Numbered from the stretch's first letter, positions 1-7,584 are shown. The stretch is DNA of 36,155 nt from Selenomonadaceae bacterium (GCA_017614505.1 JAGABT010000015.1:1-36155); one strand, 5' to 3'. Notes: a model not told the origin generated them from the sequence alone. Program-made: numbers and translations.

Positions 1-1
1 A

Positions 2-55
2 CACGCAATGAACGTTGTCGGCAGACATTTAAAAACTTCCGATTGGAAATGGTAA
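2..55 (+). CDS. 3' end of a paralogue of the double-glycine precursor gene (partial)
   Basis: Only the last 17 codons lie in the window, ending in TSDWKW-stop. They match the last codons of an alternative frame of the next gene (AMEVTGHYMKESDWKW), and the 3' noncoding sequence and terminator after both copies are also alike. This is therefore the tail of a tandem paralogue upstream. Function unknown. Confidence 0.55.
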   Translation, partial: HAMNVVGRHLKTSDWKW

Positions 56-111
56 AAAAAATCGTCTCGTAAAGCTTAAACGCGTCTCACGGTCGAAAAC
101 GGCAAAAAAAC

Positions 112-140
112 TCCCTTCGGCGAGTGTCGGAGGGGTTTTT
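112..140 (+). terminator. Rho-independent terminator after the upstream paralogue
   Basis: CCCTTCGG pairs with TCGGAGGG and is followed by TTTTT. The same structure recurs after the second copy at 711-741, so gene and terminator were duplicated together. Confidence 0.7.
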
Positions 141-170
141 CATTGTCAAAAGAAAATTTTTCTGCTAAAC

Positions 171-201
171 TTGTAACGAAATTGATTTTGCGGCGTATAA
201 G
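171..201 (+). promoter_or_regulatory. Possible promoter of the precursor gene
   Basis: TTGTAA (171-176) and TATAAG (196-201) are 19 nt apart, which is longer than ideal. The position just upstream of a GGAGG site (218-222) fits. Weak call. Confidence 0.3.
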
Positions 202-231
202 AGGCATAAAACAATTTGGAGGTCGATAACA

Positions 232-657
232 ATGGCAACACGCGAAGAAAATCTCAAGAAAATCAATGAGGAACTGGAAAAACTCGACGATGAGCAACTC
301 GAACAGTTGAGCGACGAGGAACTTGACAAGGTCGCAGGCGGCACTTTGAGAGAAATCGCAGATGACAGCAGATTTTTGAATGTTTTGTTGAACGGCACAA
401 CCCAATACCATAAGTGTGACCGCTATAGTAGAGCCAGAATTTTCTTTAATCCAAGTGTGCAAGACGATGTTATAGAAGCGTGGAAATCACTTGGTGTCGA
501 ATTGCGCAACAGCAGCATAGTAGGTAATGAGTACATAATTGACGGTTTTTACGTTTCTCAAAGTGAGGCTTGGAATCACGCAGGAAAAGGCTCGCCAGCA
601 CGCTATGGAAGTTACCGGTCATTATATGAAAGAATCAGACTGGAAATGGTAAGCTAA
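232..657 (+). CDS. Double-glycine-leader precursor-like protein, probably frameshifted
   Basis: The 141-codon ORF starts at ATG after GGAGG (218-222). Residues 1-37 form a very acidic, charged leader ending in ELSDEELDKVAGG, the hallmark of double-glycine leaders of class II bacteriocin and Nif11-type precursors, which peptidase-containing ABC exporters cleave after GG. The remaining ~100 residues resemble no family I know. The last ~20 codons read as RYGSYRSLYERIRLEMVS, but the +1 frame reads AMEVTGHYMKESDWKW-stop, matching the tail of the upstream paralogue. Removing one A from the AAAA run at 585-588 restores that frame and gives a 139-residue protein. So the gene carries a one-base insertion, a sequence error, or a slippage site. 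No modification or export genes are adjacent, so the RiPP/bacteriocin idea rests on the leader alone. Confidence 0.6.
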   Translation: MATREENLKKINEELEKLDDEQLEQLSDEELDKVAGGTLREIADDSRFLNVLLNGTTQYHKCDRYSRARIFFNPSVQDDVIEAWKSLGVELRNSSIVGNEYIIDGFYVSQSEAWNHAGKGSPARYGSYRSLYERIRLEMVS

Positions 658-710
658 AAATCATTTCGTAAAACCAGAAAACGCGGCGAGCGGTCGCAAT
701 CGTCAACAAA

Positions 711-741
711 AGCCCTTCGGCGCACGGTCGGAGGCTTTTTT
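711..741 (+). terminator. Rho-independent terminator after the precursor gene
   Basis: CCTTCGG pairs with TCGGAGG (two G-U pairs), followed by TTTTTT. It lies in the gap to the convergent CDF gene and is homologous to the hairpin at 112-140. Confidence 0.7.
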
Positions 742-744
742 AGT

Positions 745-1905
745 TTAGCAGTACTGGTGGTCGAAGTGAATCACGGCAAAATCTTTCGCGCTGATTTTGT
801 TTAGTAAAATCTGGAACCGGCGGCGAATGTCTCTGTCCATCATAGGGAAATCCTGCGGGACAACCACGTCGAACAGAAGTTTCCGCCCGCCTTTGTACGG
901 GACAACGCGAAAATCGTGCAGCGTCAGCCGCGCGTCAATTTCTGCCAGAATCTTCGACGCGGTTTTCAAAAGTTCCGCAGTTTCGGGATTATCAGTGACA
1001 ATCGGGTCGATATGAACAATCGCGCTGAGATTAAATTCTGTGCTGAGGCGGCGCTCAATCCTGTCAACAATTTCGTGCGAAGCGAGCAAAGTCAAATCGG
1101 CAGGCATTTCGACATGCATAGACGCGAAGCCTTGATTCGGACCGTAGTTGTGAATAATCAAATCGTGGACGCCGAGAATTTTTGGCGCCTGCAGCGCGAT
1201 ATTTTTAATTTTGGAAACGAGTTCGGGCTCCGGCGCGCCGCCCAGCAGCGGGTAGGAAGTTTCCTTGAAAGCCTGCAAGCCGCCGGAAAAAATAAAAACA
1301 GCCACGAAAATTCCGGCGAGCCCGTCCGCGTTGAAACTGAACTGCTGGTAAATAATCATCGTCAGAACTACGACGCCGGTGGAAATGCAGTCCATGAGGC
1401 TGTCAGTCGCCGCCGTGAACATCGCCGCAGAATTAATTTTTTTGCCTACCGCGCGATAAAAAATCGTGAGCGCAACTTTCACAGCGATTGAACCGGCAAG
1501 CACGGCGTAGGTAATTTCGTCGACGGCGATAGAGTCAGGATTGAGCGCGGCGCTGACTGAACTCACGAACAGATTGATGCTGACGAAAATAATCGCAACT
1601 GCCACGAAAACTCCGGCAAGGTATTCCGCCCTGCCGTAGCCGAAAGGGTGATTCTCGTCGGCAGGCTGAGCGGCGATTTTGAATCCCAGTAGCATGACAA
1701 TCGACGTGCCCATATCCGAGAAACTGTTGAAGGCGTCGGCGATTAGCGAAACTGCGCCGCTCAAGATTCCTGCCGCAAGTTTCGCCGCAAAAAGCAGCAG
1801 ATTCGCGCAGATTCCAACCAGCCCCGCGTAAATTCCCTGCCGCTTGCGCTCGTCAATCCCGCTGAAAAATTTTCTCCATACCGCCGGCACTTCCCGCACT
1901 TCCAT
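745..1905 (-). CDS. Cation diffusion facilitator, manganese-type efflux pump
   Basis: A 386-residue CDF protein: a cytosolic N terminus, about six membrane segments within residues 25-215, then a C-terminal cytoplasmic domain. Signature stretches are LIADAFNSFSD (residues 54-64) and ENHPFGYGRAEYLAG (residues 84-98). In TM2 the transport-site positions read N60-x3-D64, and TM5 carries DSLMD (D-x3-D). To my knowledge the N-D-D-D combination is typical of Mn2+ exporters such as MntE/MneP, whereas FieF/YiiP-type Zn/Fe pumps have D-D-H-D, so I infer Mn2+ efflux driven by proton exchange. It is monocistronic, converging with the precursor gene. Family assignment is firm; metal is inferred. Confidence 0.92.
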   Translation of the reverse strand: MEVREVPAVWRKFFSGIDERKRQGIYAGLVGICANLLLFAAKLAAGILSGAVSLIADAFNSFSDMGTSIVMLLGFKIAAQPADENHPFGYGRAEYLAGVFVAVAIIFVSINLFVSSVSAALNPDSIAVDEITYAVLAGSIAVKVALTIFYRAVGKKINSAAMFTAATDSLMDCISTGVVVLTMIIYQQFSFNADGLAGIFVAVFIFSGGLQAFKETSYPLLGGAPEPELVSKIKNIALQAPKILGVHDLIIHNYGPNQGFASMHVEMPADLTLLASHEIVDRIERRLSTEFNLSAIVHIDPIVTDNPETAELLKTASKILAEIDARLTLHDFRVVPYKGGRKLLFDVVVPQDFPMMDRDIRRRFQILLNKISAKDFAVIHFDHQYC

Positions 1906-1910
1906 TTGAC

Positions 1911-1946
1911 AAATTTAAAAGCCCTCCGCCAATTCGTGAAGGGCTT
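1911..1946 (-). terminator. Terminator downstream of the epimerase remnant
   Basis: AGCCCTTC...GAAGGGCT-type hairpin: arms 1919-1925 and 1940-1946 are perfectly complementary. On the minus strand the stem is followed by TTTTAAATTT. It separates the remnant from the CDF gene start. Confidence 0.65.
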
Positions 1947-1947
1947 A

Positions 1948-2052
1948 TTATTTTACAGGTTCAGAGTGCGAATTGCAAATTATGCGCGAAATGGCTTCCT
2001 CGACGATAAGGCGACCGGCTTTGCCATTGGCGGCTATTACTGCGATTTTCAT
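1948..2052 (-). pseudogene. Truncated NAD(P)-binding epimerase/reductase (N-terminal remnant)
   Basis: A 34-codon ORF starts at ATG with GGAGG 5 codons upstream. It begins MKIAVIAANGKAGRLIVEEA, the Rossmann nucleotide-binding start (GxxGxxG-like, here NGKAGR) of YwnB-type NAD(P)H-binding epimerases, which are normally about 210 residues. After residue 20 the similarity stops and the ORF ends in SEPVK-stop, directly before a terminator. It therefore looks like a decayed gene whose promoter, ribosome site and terminator survive. A functional micropeptide cannot be excluded but I have no evidence for it. Confidence 0.6.
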
Positions 2053-2076
2053 TTTGATAACCTCCAGCATTTATTG

Positions 2077-2105
2077 TTGACATAAAAAAATCTACGCTGT
2101 AAGAT
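2077..2105 (+). promoter_or_regulatory. Candidate promoter toward larB
   Basis: TTGACA (2077-2082), 17-nt spacer, TAAGAT (2100-2105). The -35 is perfect. It overlaps the left arm of the inverted repeat. Confidence 0.45.
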
Positions 2106-2142
2106 TAACGTCGAAAACGGAAAAAGTAAGGCGTAGATTTTT
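2086..2142 (-). promoter_or_regulatory. 12-bp inverted repeat, attenuator-like hairpin in the remnant's 5' leader
   Basis: AAAAATCTACGC (2086-2097) and GCGTAGATTTTT (2131-2142) are a perfect inverted repeat around 33 nt. Transcribed from the minus-strand promoter at 2152-2180, the second arm runs into TTTTTTT, so it could act as a terminator or attenuator before the remnant ORF. Confidence 0.5.
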
Positions 2143-2151
2143 CACTTAGCT

Positions 2152-2180
2152 AGTTTACACGCTTGAACTTTGCTTGTCAA
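2152..2180 (-). promoter_or_regulatory. Strong sigma-70-type promoter for the epimerase remnant
   Basis: On the minus strand: TTGACA (2180-2175), exactly 17 nt, TAAACT (2157-2152). It points at the hairpin and the truncated ORF. Confidence 0.6.
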
Positions 2181-2193
2181 TCAGAAATTCGAC

Positions 2194-2223
2194 TTTACAT
2201 TTTATTAAAATTGCCGATAAAAT
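2194..2223 (+). promoter_or_regulatory. Candidate promoter of the HTH-larB gene
   Basis: TTTACA (2194-2199), 18-nt spacer, TAAAAT (2218-2223), about 50 nt before the ATG. It is the better placed of the two forward promoters here. Confidence 0.5.
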
Positions 2224-2274
2224 TTCATTAAGTTTTATGCTGAGCGAGATTTTAAATGAGTTTGGAGGACCATC

Positions 2275-3465
2275 ATGAAAAAAGCGAGTACTATTGCCAA
2301 AAGTGTCAACCCTTTCGACGAGCTTTCAAAAGACGGGAAGAAAATCTTCTCAAATCCCTGGAACATCGCGATAATCCAGGAGCTCGGCAAAGGCGTTAAG
2401 AGATTCGGCGAGCTTCAAAGCGATATCAACGCAACGGCTCCGACTTTGAACAGCCACCTTAAGTTTTTGCAGCAGGAAGGGCTTGTTCATCGCGTCGCTA
2501 AACGCACCATACCGCCGACAGTCGAATACTCGCTTACTGAACTCGGCGAAAATTTCCTCGCGCTCTTTCAAAGTTTGAAAAAATGGAGCGACGACTATAC
2601 TATATATATTAATAAGCGAAAACCAGTGACTCAAAAAAAATCTGACAACAGAGGTAATCCTCAGAATTTGAAGCCAAAGGAGAAGAAACCTATGAACTTG
2701 AAAGAAATGCGTAAACTCCTGCACGACTACAAAAGCGGCGCCGTCAGCGAAGCGGACGCTCTCACTCAGTTAAAAAATCTGTCAGTCAACAGCGTCGAGA
2801 ACATTGGCGGCTTTGCGAGCGTCGACCACGCGCGCGAATTGCGGCAGGGTTTCCCTGAAGTAGTCTACGCCGCCGGTAAAACTAAGGAACAGCTCAGCGC
2901 GATTTTCAAATCCCTGTACGAGCGCAGCGACGGCAACCTAATTGCAACGCGCGCCAGCCGTGAACAATTTGAATTTCTCACTCAAGCCGTACCAGCCGCC
3001 GCCTACGACGAAACTGCGCGAATGATTTACGTCGACAGGAAAATTATCGAACGCCGCGCGGATAAAAAAATTCTGGTCGTGACTGCCGGTACGAGCGATG
3101 TGCCCGTTGCCGAGGAAGCCCGCCTTACTGCGCACCTGCTCGGAAATTCCGTCGGCACTGCCTATGACTGCGGCGTTGCTGGCATTCACCGGCTCTTCGC
3201 CCACATTAATGAAATTCAGCGCGCAAATGTTTTAGTCGTTGTAGCCGGAATGGAAGGCGCTCTCGCCAGCGTCGTCGGCGGCTTGACGGATAAGCCGGTT
3301 ATCGCAGTTCCTACCAGCATTGGCTACGGCGCGTCTTTCCACGGCTTAGCCGCACTTCTGGCTATGCTAAACAGCTGCGCGGCGGGCGTCTCGGTGGTGA
3401 ATATAGATAACGGCTTTGGCGCGGGTGTTCTTGCCAGCAAAATCAATCGTCTTAGTTGCAGTTGA
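2275..3465 (+). CDS. larB: HxlR-type winged-helix domain fused to LarB (nickel-pincer cofactor synthesis)
   Basis: Residues about 25-115 are an HxlR-like winged helix (NPWNIAIIQELGKGVKRFGEL ... LNSHLKFLQQEGLVHR ... YSLTELGENF). Residues about 140-396 are a complete LarB (VVTAGTSDVPVAEEA, CGVAGIHRL, VVVAGMEGALASVVGG, VPTSIGYGAS), the enzyme that carboxylates and hydrolyses nicotinic acid adenine dinucleotide in the first step of nickel-pincer nucleotide synthesis for lactate racemase-like enzymes. Start: ATG with GGAGG at 2262-2266. Between the domains lies an A8 tract (2633-2640). A -1 slip there reads ATC TGA and yields a 123-residue HTH-only protein. A perfect AAAGGAGA (2676-2683) sits 8 nt before an in-frame ATG (2692), giving a normal-length 257-residue LarB. 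Up to three products are possible. No larC/larE is nearby in this window. Domain calls are firm; multiple products are inferred. Confidence 0.88.
   Translation: MKKASTIAKSVNPFDELSKDGKKIFSNPWNIAIIQELGKGVKRFGELQSDINATAPTLNSHLKFLQQEGLVHRVAKRTIPPTVEYSLTELGENFLALFQSLKKWSDDYTIYINKRKPVTQKKSDNRGNPQNLKPKEKKPMNLKEMRKLLHDYKSGAVSEADALTQLKNLSVNSVENIGGFASVDHARELRQGFPEVVYAAGKTKEQLSAIFKSLYERSDGNLIATRASREQFEFLTQAVPAAAYDETARMIYVDRKIIERRADKKILVVTAGTSDVPVAEEARLTAHLLGNSVGTAYDCGVAGIHRLFAHINEIQRANVLVVVAGMEGALASVVGGLTDKPVIAVPTSIGYGASFHGLAALLAMLNSCAAGVSVVNIDNGFGAGVLASKINRLSCS
2633..2645 (+). other. A8 slippery tract with immediate -1-frame stop (dnaX-like)
   Basis: The in-phase heptamer is A AAA AAA (third base of CAA plus two AAA codons). 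A -1 shift gives ATC TGA, with TGA at 2643-2645. A small hairpin (GAGG TAAT CCTC, with flanking TCT/AGA) follows directly. No upstream stimulator Shine-Dalgarno was seen. Confidence 0.5.
2676..2694 (+). promoter_or_regulatory. Internal ribosome binding site and start for stand-alone LarB
   Basis: AAAGGAGA is 8 nt before an in-frame ATG whose product begins MNLKEMRKLL, the usual LarB N terminus. It suggests LarB can be translated separately from the HTH domain. Confidence 0.6.
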
Positions 3466-3523
3466 AAAAGTTTTGATATAAAATACGCCCGTTGACTTAA
3501 AATTGTCGAAGGGAGTATTTGAG

Positions 3524-4894
3524 TTGGAACAAAAAAAGGAAGGCTCGCTGGCGGGGTTTCTGGTACCGTCAATCATCGGGATAATCCTGTTCATGATACC
3601 AGTGCAGTACGACGGCAGCTGGACAATCGTGGTGAAAATCGTCGCGGACATGATAAGTCAGGCGATAGGCGATTTCCTGCCGCTACTGTGCGTGATAATC
3701 GTCACGGCGTCGGCGGCGCTTGGCGTGATATTTTTAGGCAAGCCGAATTTCATAGCGACGTACCCAATCGTTGCGAACACGTTTTCAACGACGGCGGTCT
3801 GGGTCGTCATACGAATTATCGGCGCGGTTTTCATATGGCTAACGTATCTTGGAATTGACGCGGAGTCTGAAGACGGCGGAATAATTTCGCTGATAACTTC
3901 GCCGGACAACGGCGGCTTCGTGCTACACGATTTGCTGACGGTGCTGGTGGTAATATTTCTGCTGGCTGGGCTGTTACTGCCGCTGCTGCTGGATTTCGGA
4001 CTGCTGGAATTTATCGGCGCAATGCTGACAAAAATCATGCGTCCTGTTTTCACAATACCAGGGCGCGCGGCTGTCGACTGCATAACAAGCTGGATAGGCG
4101 ACGGAACGCTGGGCGTCATGCTCACGGCGAACCAGTACGAAGGCGGCTACTATTCGAAGCGCGAGGCGGCGATAATCTCAACGACATTTTCCGCCGTGTC
4201 GATAACGTTTTCAATCGTCGTGCTGGCGCAGGTCGGCTTAATGGAATATTTCGGCGCGTATTATTTGTTAATCTGCGCGATAGGAGTTGCATGCGCGCTG
4301 ATTCTGCCGAGGATACCACCGCTGTCGCTGAAGAAGGACGAATTTCTGGTGCCAGGCAAGGCAATGGGCGAAACTCTGCCGGAAGGCTACACTTCGTCGT
4401 TCCAGTATGGAATTGCGCTGGCGAAACAGCGCGTAGGAGAATACCGCGGATTTGAACAGTTCATGGAAAACGCCTTCAAAAATGCGGCGGGAATGTGGTT
4501 CGGCGTACTGCCGGTCGTCATGTGCATTGGAACGCTCGCGCTGGTGCTGGCAAATCACACTTCGATTTTTGAAACGCTGGGAATGCCGTTCCTGCCGCTG
4601 CTCAACGCGCTGGACGTGCCGCAGGCGGCGGAAGTTTCCAAAACGATGATCGTCGGCTTTACTGACATGTTCACGCCGTCGATAATCGCCGCGAAGACAA
4701 TCACGGTGCCAATGTCGAAATTTATCGTGGCGGTCATTTCGGTAACGCAGCTGATTTATCTTTCGGAAGTCGGCGGCTTGATTCTGGGCTCGAAAATCCC
4801 CGTGAATCTGCCGGAACTGTTCATTTTGTTCTTGGAGCGCACGATTATCAGCATTTTAATTGCGGCTCCGGCGGCGCATATTTTCTTCAGCTGA
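3524..4894 (+). CDS. YjiH-family membrane protein with nucleoside-recognition (Gate) domains
   Basis: A strongly hydrophobic protein of about 456 residues with roughly ten membrane segments and the Gate-domain stretches typical of YjiH (ITSWIGDGTLGVMLTANQYE, TTFSAVSITFSIVV, MIVGFTDMFTPSIIAA). YjiH proteins are predicted inner-membrane transporters of unknown substrate. I chose the TTG at 3524 because GGGAG (3511-3515) lies 8 nt upstream; the TTG at 3503 would add 7 residues but has no ribosome site. It is followed after 18 nt by an NhaC-family gene, so the two are likely cotranscribed and may act on the same solute. Confidence 0.85.
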   Translation: MEQKKEGSLAGFLVPSIIGIILFMIPVQYDGSWTIVVKIVADMISQAIGDFLPLLCVIIVTASAALGVIFLGKPNFIATYPIVANTFSTTAVWVVIRIIGAVFIWLTYLGIDAESEDGGIISLITSPDNGGFVLHDLLTVLVVIFLLAGLLLPLLLDFGLLEFIGAMLTKIMRPVFTIPGRAAVDCITSWIGDGTLGVMLTANQYEGGYYSKREAAIISTTFSAVSITFSIVVLAQVGLMEYFGAYYLLICAIGVACALILPRIPPLSLKKDEFLVPGKAMGETLPEGYTSSFQYGIALAKQRVGEYRGFEQFMENAFKNAAGMWFGVLPVVMCIGTLALVLANHTSIFETLGMPFLPLLNALDVPQAAEVSKTMIVGFTDMFTPSIIAAKTITVPMSKFIVAVISVTQLIYLSEVGGLILGSKIPVNLPELFILFLERTIISILIAAPAAHIFFS

Positions 4895-4912
4895 AAGGCG
4901 GGTCAATTTTTC

Positions 4913-6418
4913 ATGGAAACATCTGCAATGTCACTGCTGCCGCCGATAATCACAATCGTGCTGGCGCTTTTGACGAAGGAAGTTTATTTTTCGTTAATCA
5001 TAGGAATTTTCTCAGGCGCGCTGCTGTTCACGGGCGGCGATTTCCTGCAGGCGATAAACACATTTTTCTCGATAATGGCTGGCAAGGTCGGCGACAACGT
5101 CAACATACTGGCGTTTCTGGTAATTCTGGGGATACTGGTTGCGGCGATAACGAAATCCGGCGCGACGCGGGCTTACGGCGAATGGGCGCGGCGGGTAATT
5201 TCCGGCAAAAAATCCGCGCTGGGATTGACGGCGTTCCTCGGAATGCTGATATTTATCGACGACTATTTCAACTGCCTGACGGTAGGCACGGTAATGCGAC
5301 CGGTGACGGACAAATTTAAAATCGCGCGGGCAAAGCTGGCGTACATAATCGACGCGACGGCGGCACCGATATGCATAATTGCGCCGGTATCGAGCTGGGC
5401 GGCGGCGGTAGGCTCGTCCCTGCCGGAGGAATCACGTCTTGACGGTTTCGCGGTGTTCCTGCAGACGATACCTTTCAACCTGTACGCGATTTTGACGATG
5501 GCTTTCATGATATTTATCGTGGTAAGCGGGCGAGACTATTCGACGATGCGGAAATCAGTCGACGCCAGCCGTGACGAAGTTCAAATTCCTGCCGAGTACA
5601 AAGACGCGGCGGCTGAGGAAAGTGGCGGCGGCAACGGCAAGATTATCGATTTGATTTTGCCGTTGGTTGTGCTAATAGCGGCGTGCGTTTACGGAATGCT
5701 GTACACCGGCGGGATTGGTGAAGGCAAGTCGATAGCGGACGCGTTTGCGGACTGCGACGCGTCGACTTCGCTGGCGATGGGCGGTTTTATTTCGCTGATA
5801 TTCATATTCCTGCTGTACCTGCCGCGCGGCGTGGTGAAGTTCAGCGAGTTCTGCGAATGCTTCGCGCAGGGCTTCAAGGCGATGGTGCCAGCCGTATTCA
5901 TTTTGTGCCTGGCGTGGACGCTTTCTGGAGTTTGCGGCACGGATTATCTGAACCTTGGCGGCTACGTCGGATTGATTGTCCACGATAACGCGGCGGTTGC
6001 GGTATTCCTGCCGGTGATATTTTTCTTAGTGGCGATAGGGCTGGCGTTCGCGACCGGCACGAGCTGGGGAACATTCGGGATTTTGATACCAATCGCGCTG
6101 GCGGTAATCACGCTGACGCCGGAAACTTACCAGATGCTGGTGCTGTGCATAGCGGCGATATTGTCTGGCGCGGTAGGCGGAGACCACGCGTCGCCAATTT
6201 CCGACACGACGATACTGGCTTCAGCGGGCGCGCAGTGCAACCATTTGGAGCACGTCGCCACGCAGGTGCCGTATGTGCTGACGGTCTCGGCGTGCTGTAT
6301 CGCTGGATATTTGGTAGACGGCTTTACGCAGAACGGCTGGCTTGGACTTGCTACGGGCTTTGCGTGCCTGTGCGTGGTGATGTTCGTGATTAAAATGAAA
6401 GTCCCCGCCGCCGAATGA
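4913..6418 (+). CDS. NhaC-family Na+/H+ antiporter or Na+-coupled solute exchanger
   Basis: A 501-residue polytopic protein with the NhaC/YuiF family motifs: FIDDYFNCLTVGTVMRPV near residue 118, ATGTSWGTFGIL near residue 382, and GGDHASPISDTTILASAGA near residue 422. These aspartates and the Ser/Thr-rich discontinuous helix form the ion path in the family. It is cytoplasmic-membrane located and driven by the Na+ or H+ gradient. Start ATG at 4913 has only a weak GGCGGG site; ATG 4928 is an alternative. It pairs with the upstream YjiH gene. Family members include amino-acid and organic-acid exchangers, so substrate is open. Confidence 0.88.
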   Translation: METSAMSLLPPIITIVLALLTKEVYFSLIIGIFSGALLFTGGDFLQAINTFFSIMAGKVGDNVNILAFLVILGILVAAITKSGATRAYGEWARRVISGKKSALGLTAFLGMLIFIDDYFNCLTVGTVMRPVTDKFKIARAKLAYIIDATAAPICIIAPVSSWAAAVGSSLPEESRLDGFAVFLQTIPFNLYAILTMAFMIFIVVSGRDYSTMRKSVDASRDEVQIPAEYKDAAAEESGGGNGKIIDLILPLVVLIAACVYGMLYTGGIGEGKSIADAFADCDASTSLAMGGFISLIFIFLLYLPRGVVKFSEFCECFAQGFKAMVPAVFILCLAWTLSGVCGTDYLNLGGYVGLIVHDNAAVAVFLPVIFFLVAIGLAFATGTSWGTFGILIPIALAVITLTPETYQMLVLCIAAILSGAVGGDHASPISDTTILASAGAQCNHLEHVATQVPYVLTVSACCIAGYLVDGFTQNGWLGLATGFACLCVVMFVIKMKVPAAE

Positions 6419-6518
6419 ATGACGCGAATATTTTTGTTGAAGTTGCTTTAACTTATCAGTAATATCAGCAATTAGAGAGGCTGCCATGGACGGCGGCAGC
6501 AACGCCAGCAATAAGAGA

Positions 6519-6617
6519 GGCGCCCCAAGGACGGGGCGCCGCCCGCGCCATTCGCCGGACGCGAATGCAGCGGGCTGTTTTCTTTGGTTACTTTCTTTTG
6601 CACCAAAAGAAAGTAAC
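6519..6617 (-). repeat. Complex palindromic intergenic repeat, copy 1 (inverted)
   Basis: Read on the minus strand it has three stem-loops in order: GTTACTTTC...GAAAGTAAC, a GCCCGC/GCGGGC arm with an inner loop around TCCGG, and GGCGCCCC-GTCCTT-GGGGCGCC. Copies at 17189-17294 and 36068-36155 share the order and the linker CAAAGAAA. It lies between the NhaC gene and the CheY gene. Confidence 0.75.
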
Positions 6618-6628
6618 AATCAAATCCC

Positions 6629-6657
6629 TTGCGGAAATTTCGCGCGAATGATAGAAT
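6629..6657 (+). promoter_or_regulatory. Promoter of the CheY-like gene
   Basis: TTGCGG (6629-6634), 17 nt, TAGAAT (6652-6657), followed by GGGGAGGGG (6673-6681) and the GTG start at 6689. Confidence 0.55.
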
Positions 6658-6688
6658 GTTGGCAGGAAAAATGGGGAGGGGTAAAGCA

Positions 6689-7135
6689 GTGGAAAATACA
6701 GAAAACGTGAGCGAGCAAATACAGACTGACGGCGATAAAAAATTACGGCTGCTGATAACGGACGATTCAAAACTGCTGCGTAAAAAACTGCGCGAAGAAC
6801 TTGAAAAACTCGGCTGCGAAGTAATCGAGGCGACGAACGGCAAGGAAGCAATCACAATGGTGCTGGAGTGCGAGCCGGACGGAATTATTCTGGATATAGT
6901 CATGCCGGAAGTCGGCGGAATTGAGGCGCTGCAGGTCATTCGCGAAATCAGCCCGCTGGTACCGATTGTAATGCTGTCCAGCGCGGGTACGCCGAAAAAG
7001 CTTATGCAGACGCTGAAAATGGGCGCAATAGATTTTATACAGAAGCCGTACACGAAAGAGCAAATTTCCCGCGCAGTCGGAACGATTCGCAGGACGCGCG
7101 AGAAGAATTTGAAAAAGGCGGCGGCAGCTGAATAA
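6689..7135 (+). CDS. CheY-like single-domain response regulator
   Basis: About 148 residues with a 17-residue acidic N-terminal tail and one receiver domain: acidic pair D25-D26 (ITDDS), phosphoacceptor D69 (LDIVMP), Ser in LSSAG (97-98) and K119 (QKPY). No output domain follows, so it acts by protein contact, as CheY does at the flagellar switch. The GTG start at 6689 has GGGGAGGGG 7 nt upstream and the longer in-frame extension overlaps the promoter. The position before the flagellar cluster supports a motility role, but a CheY of another pathway is possible. Confidence 0.85.
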   Translation: MENTENVSEQIQTDGDKKLRLLITDDSKLLRKKLREELEKLGCEVIEATNGKEAITMVLECEPDGIILDIVMPEVGGIEALQVIREISPLVPIVMLSSAGTPKKLMQTLKMGAIDFIQKPYTKEQISRAVGTIRRTREKNLKKAAAAE

Positions 7136-7197
7136 TCTGCGCGAACTTATTTAATCTGAACGGTTACAGCGCGTACTGGCGCGCTATGCAATGCGGA

Positions 7198-7226
7198 GCG
7201 GTGCTTAAGTGCGCCGCTTTTTTTTT
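7198..7226 (+). terminator. Terminator between the CheY-like gene and flgM
   Basis: GCGGTGC (7198-7204) pairs with GCGCCGC (7211-7217, one G-U) and is followed by nine T. A second perfect dyad AGCGCG/CGCGCT lies just upstream (about 7169-7186). Confidence 0.75.
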
Positions 7227-7299
7227 CGATATGTATTACAAAAGACAACCGCCGATTCTCAAGGCAGGTCGGACGGATAAACTACAGGTGGTGAAAATC

Positions 7300-7584
7300 A
7301 TGATAGTCAACAACCTTAATTCGATGGCGGGAGTTTATACTTCCAATTCTCTCGGCGCAACGCGCTACGCAAATCACGTCGGCAACGCGCGCAACGTTCA
7401 AAAACGCGATGAGCTTTCGCTTTCGAGTGAGGCACAGTCTTTCAGCGAAATTCTTAAGAAACTGCGTGCGGAATCTGACGTTCGGCAGGAAAAAATTACC
7501 GACCTCGAACAGAAAATTTCTGCCGGCACCTATCACGTTCCCGCTGGCGAAATTGCGATGAGTTTACTTATGACCCGTTTCTGA
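7300..7584 (+). CDS. flgM: FlgM, anti-sigma-28 factor
   Basis: 94 residues, the usual FlgM size. The C-terminal part (KRDELSLSSEAQSF ... LRAESDVRQEKITDLEQKI ... GTYHVPAGEIAMSLL) is the sigma-28-binding region; the N terminus is disordered. FlgM holds the flagellar sigma factor inactive until it is exported through the finished hook-basal body. I prefer the ATG at 7300 with AGGTGG upstream; a GTG at 7291 is also in frame, and longer extensions run into the terminator. It starts the flgM-flgN-flgN-flgK-flgL operon. Confidence 0.85.
   Translation: MIVNNLNSMAGVYTSNSLGATRYANHVGNARNVQKRDELSLSSEAQSFSEILKKLRAESDVRQEKITDLEQKISAGTYHVPAGEIAMSLLMTRF

Noticed and set aside
2213..2220. GCCGATAA upstream of the HTH-larB gene, resembling a sigma-28 -10 element
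   Set aside because: No TAAA element at the required 15-16 nt upstream, and the gene is not flagellar; a sigma-70 promoter fits better.
3530..3537. A AAA AAG heptamer at codons 3-4 of the YjiH gene as another frameshift site
   Set aside because: A shift there gives no meaningful alternative product; likely chance lysine codons.
6486..6710. A 74-codon plus-strand frame through the first palindromic repeat, and similar frames in the other copies
   Set aside because: They translate the hairpins of the repeat; such frames recur wherever the repeat occurs and are not proteins.
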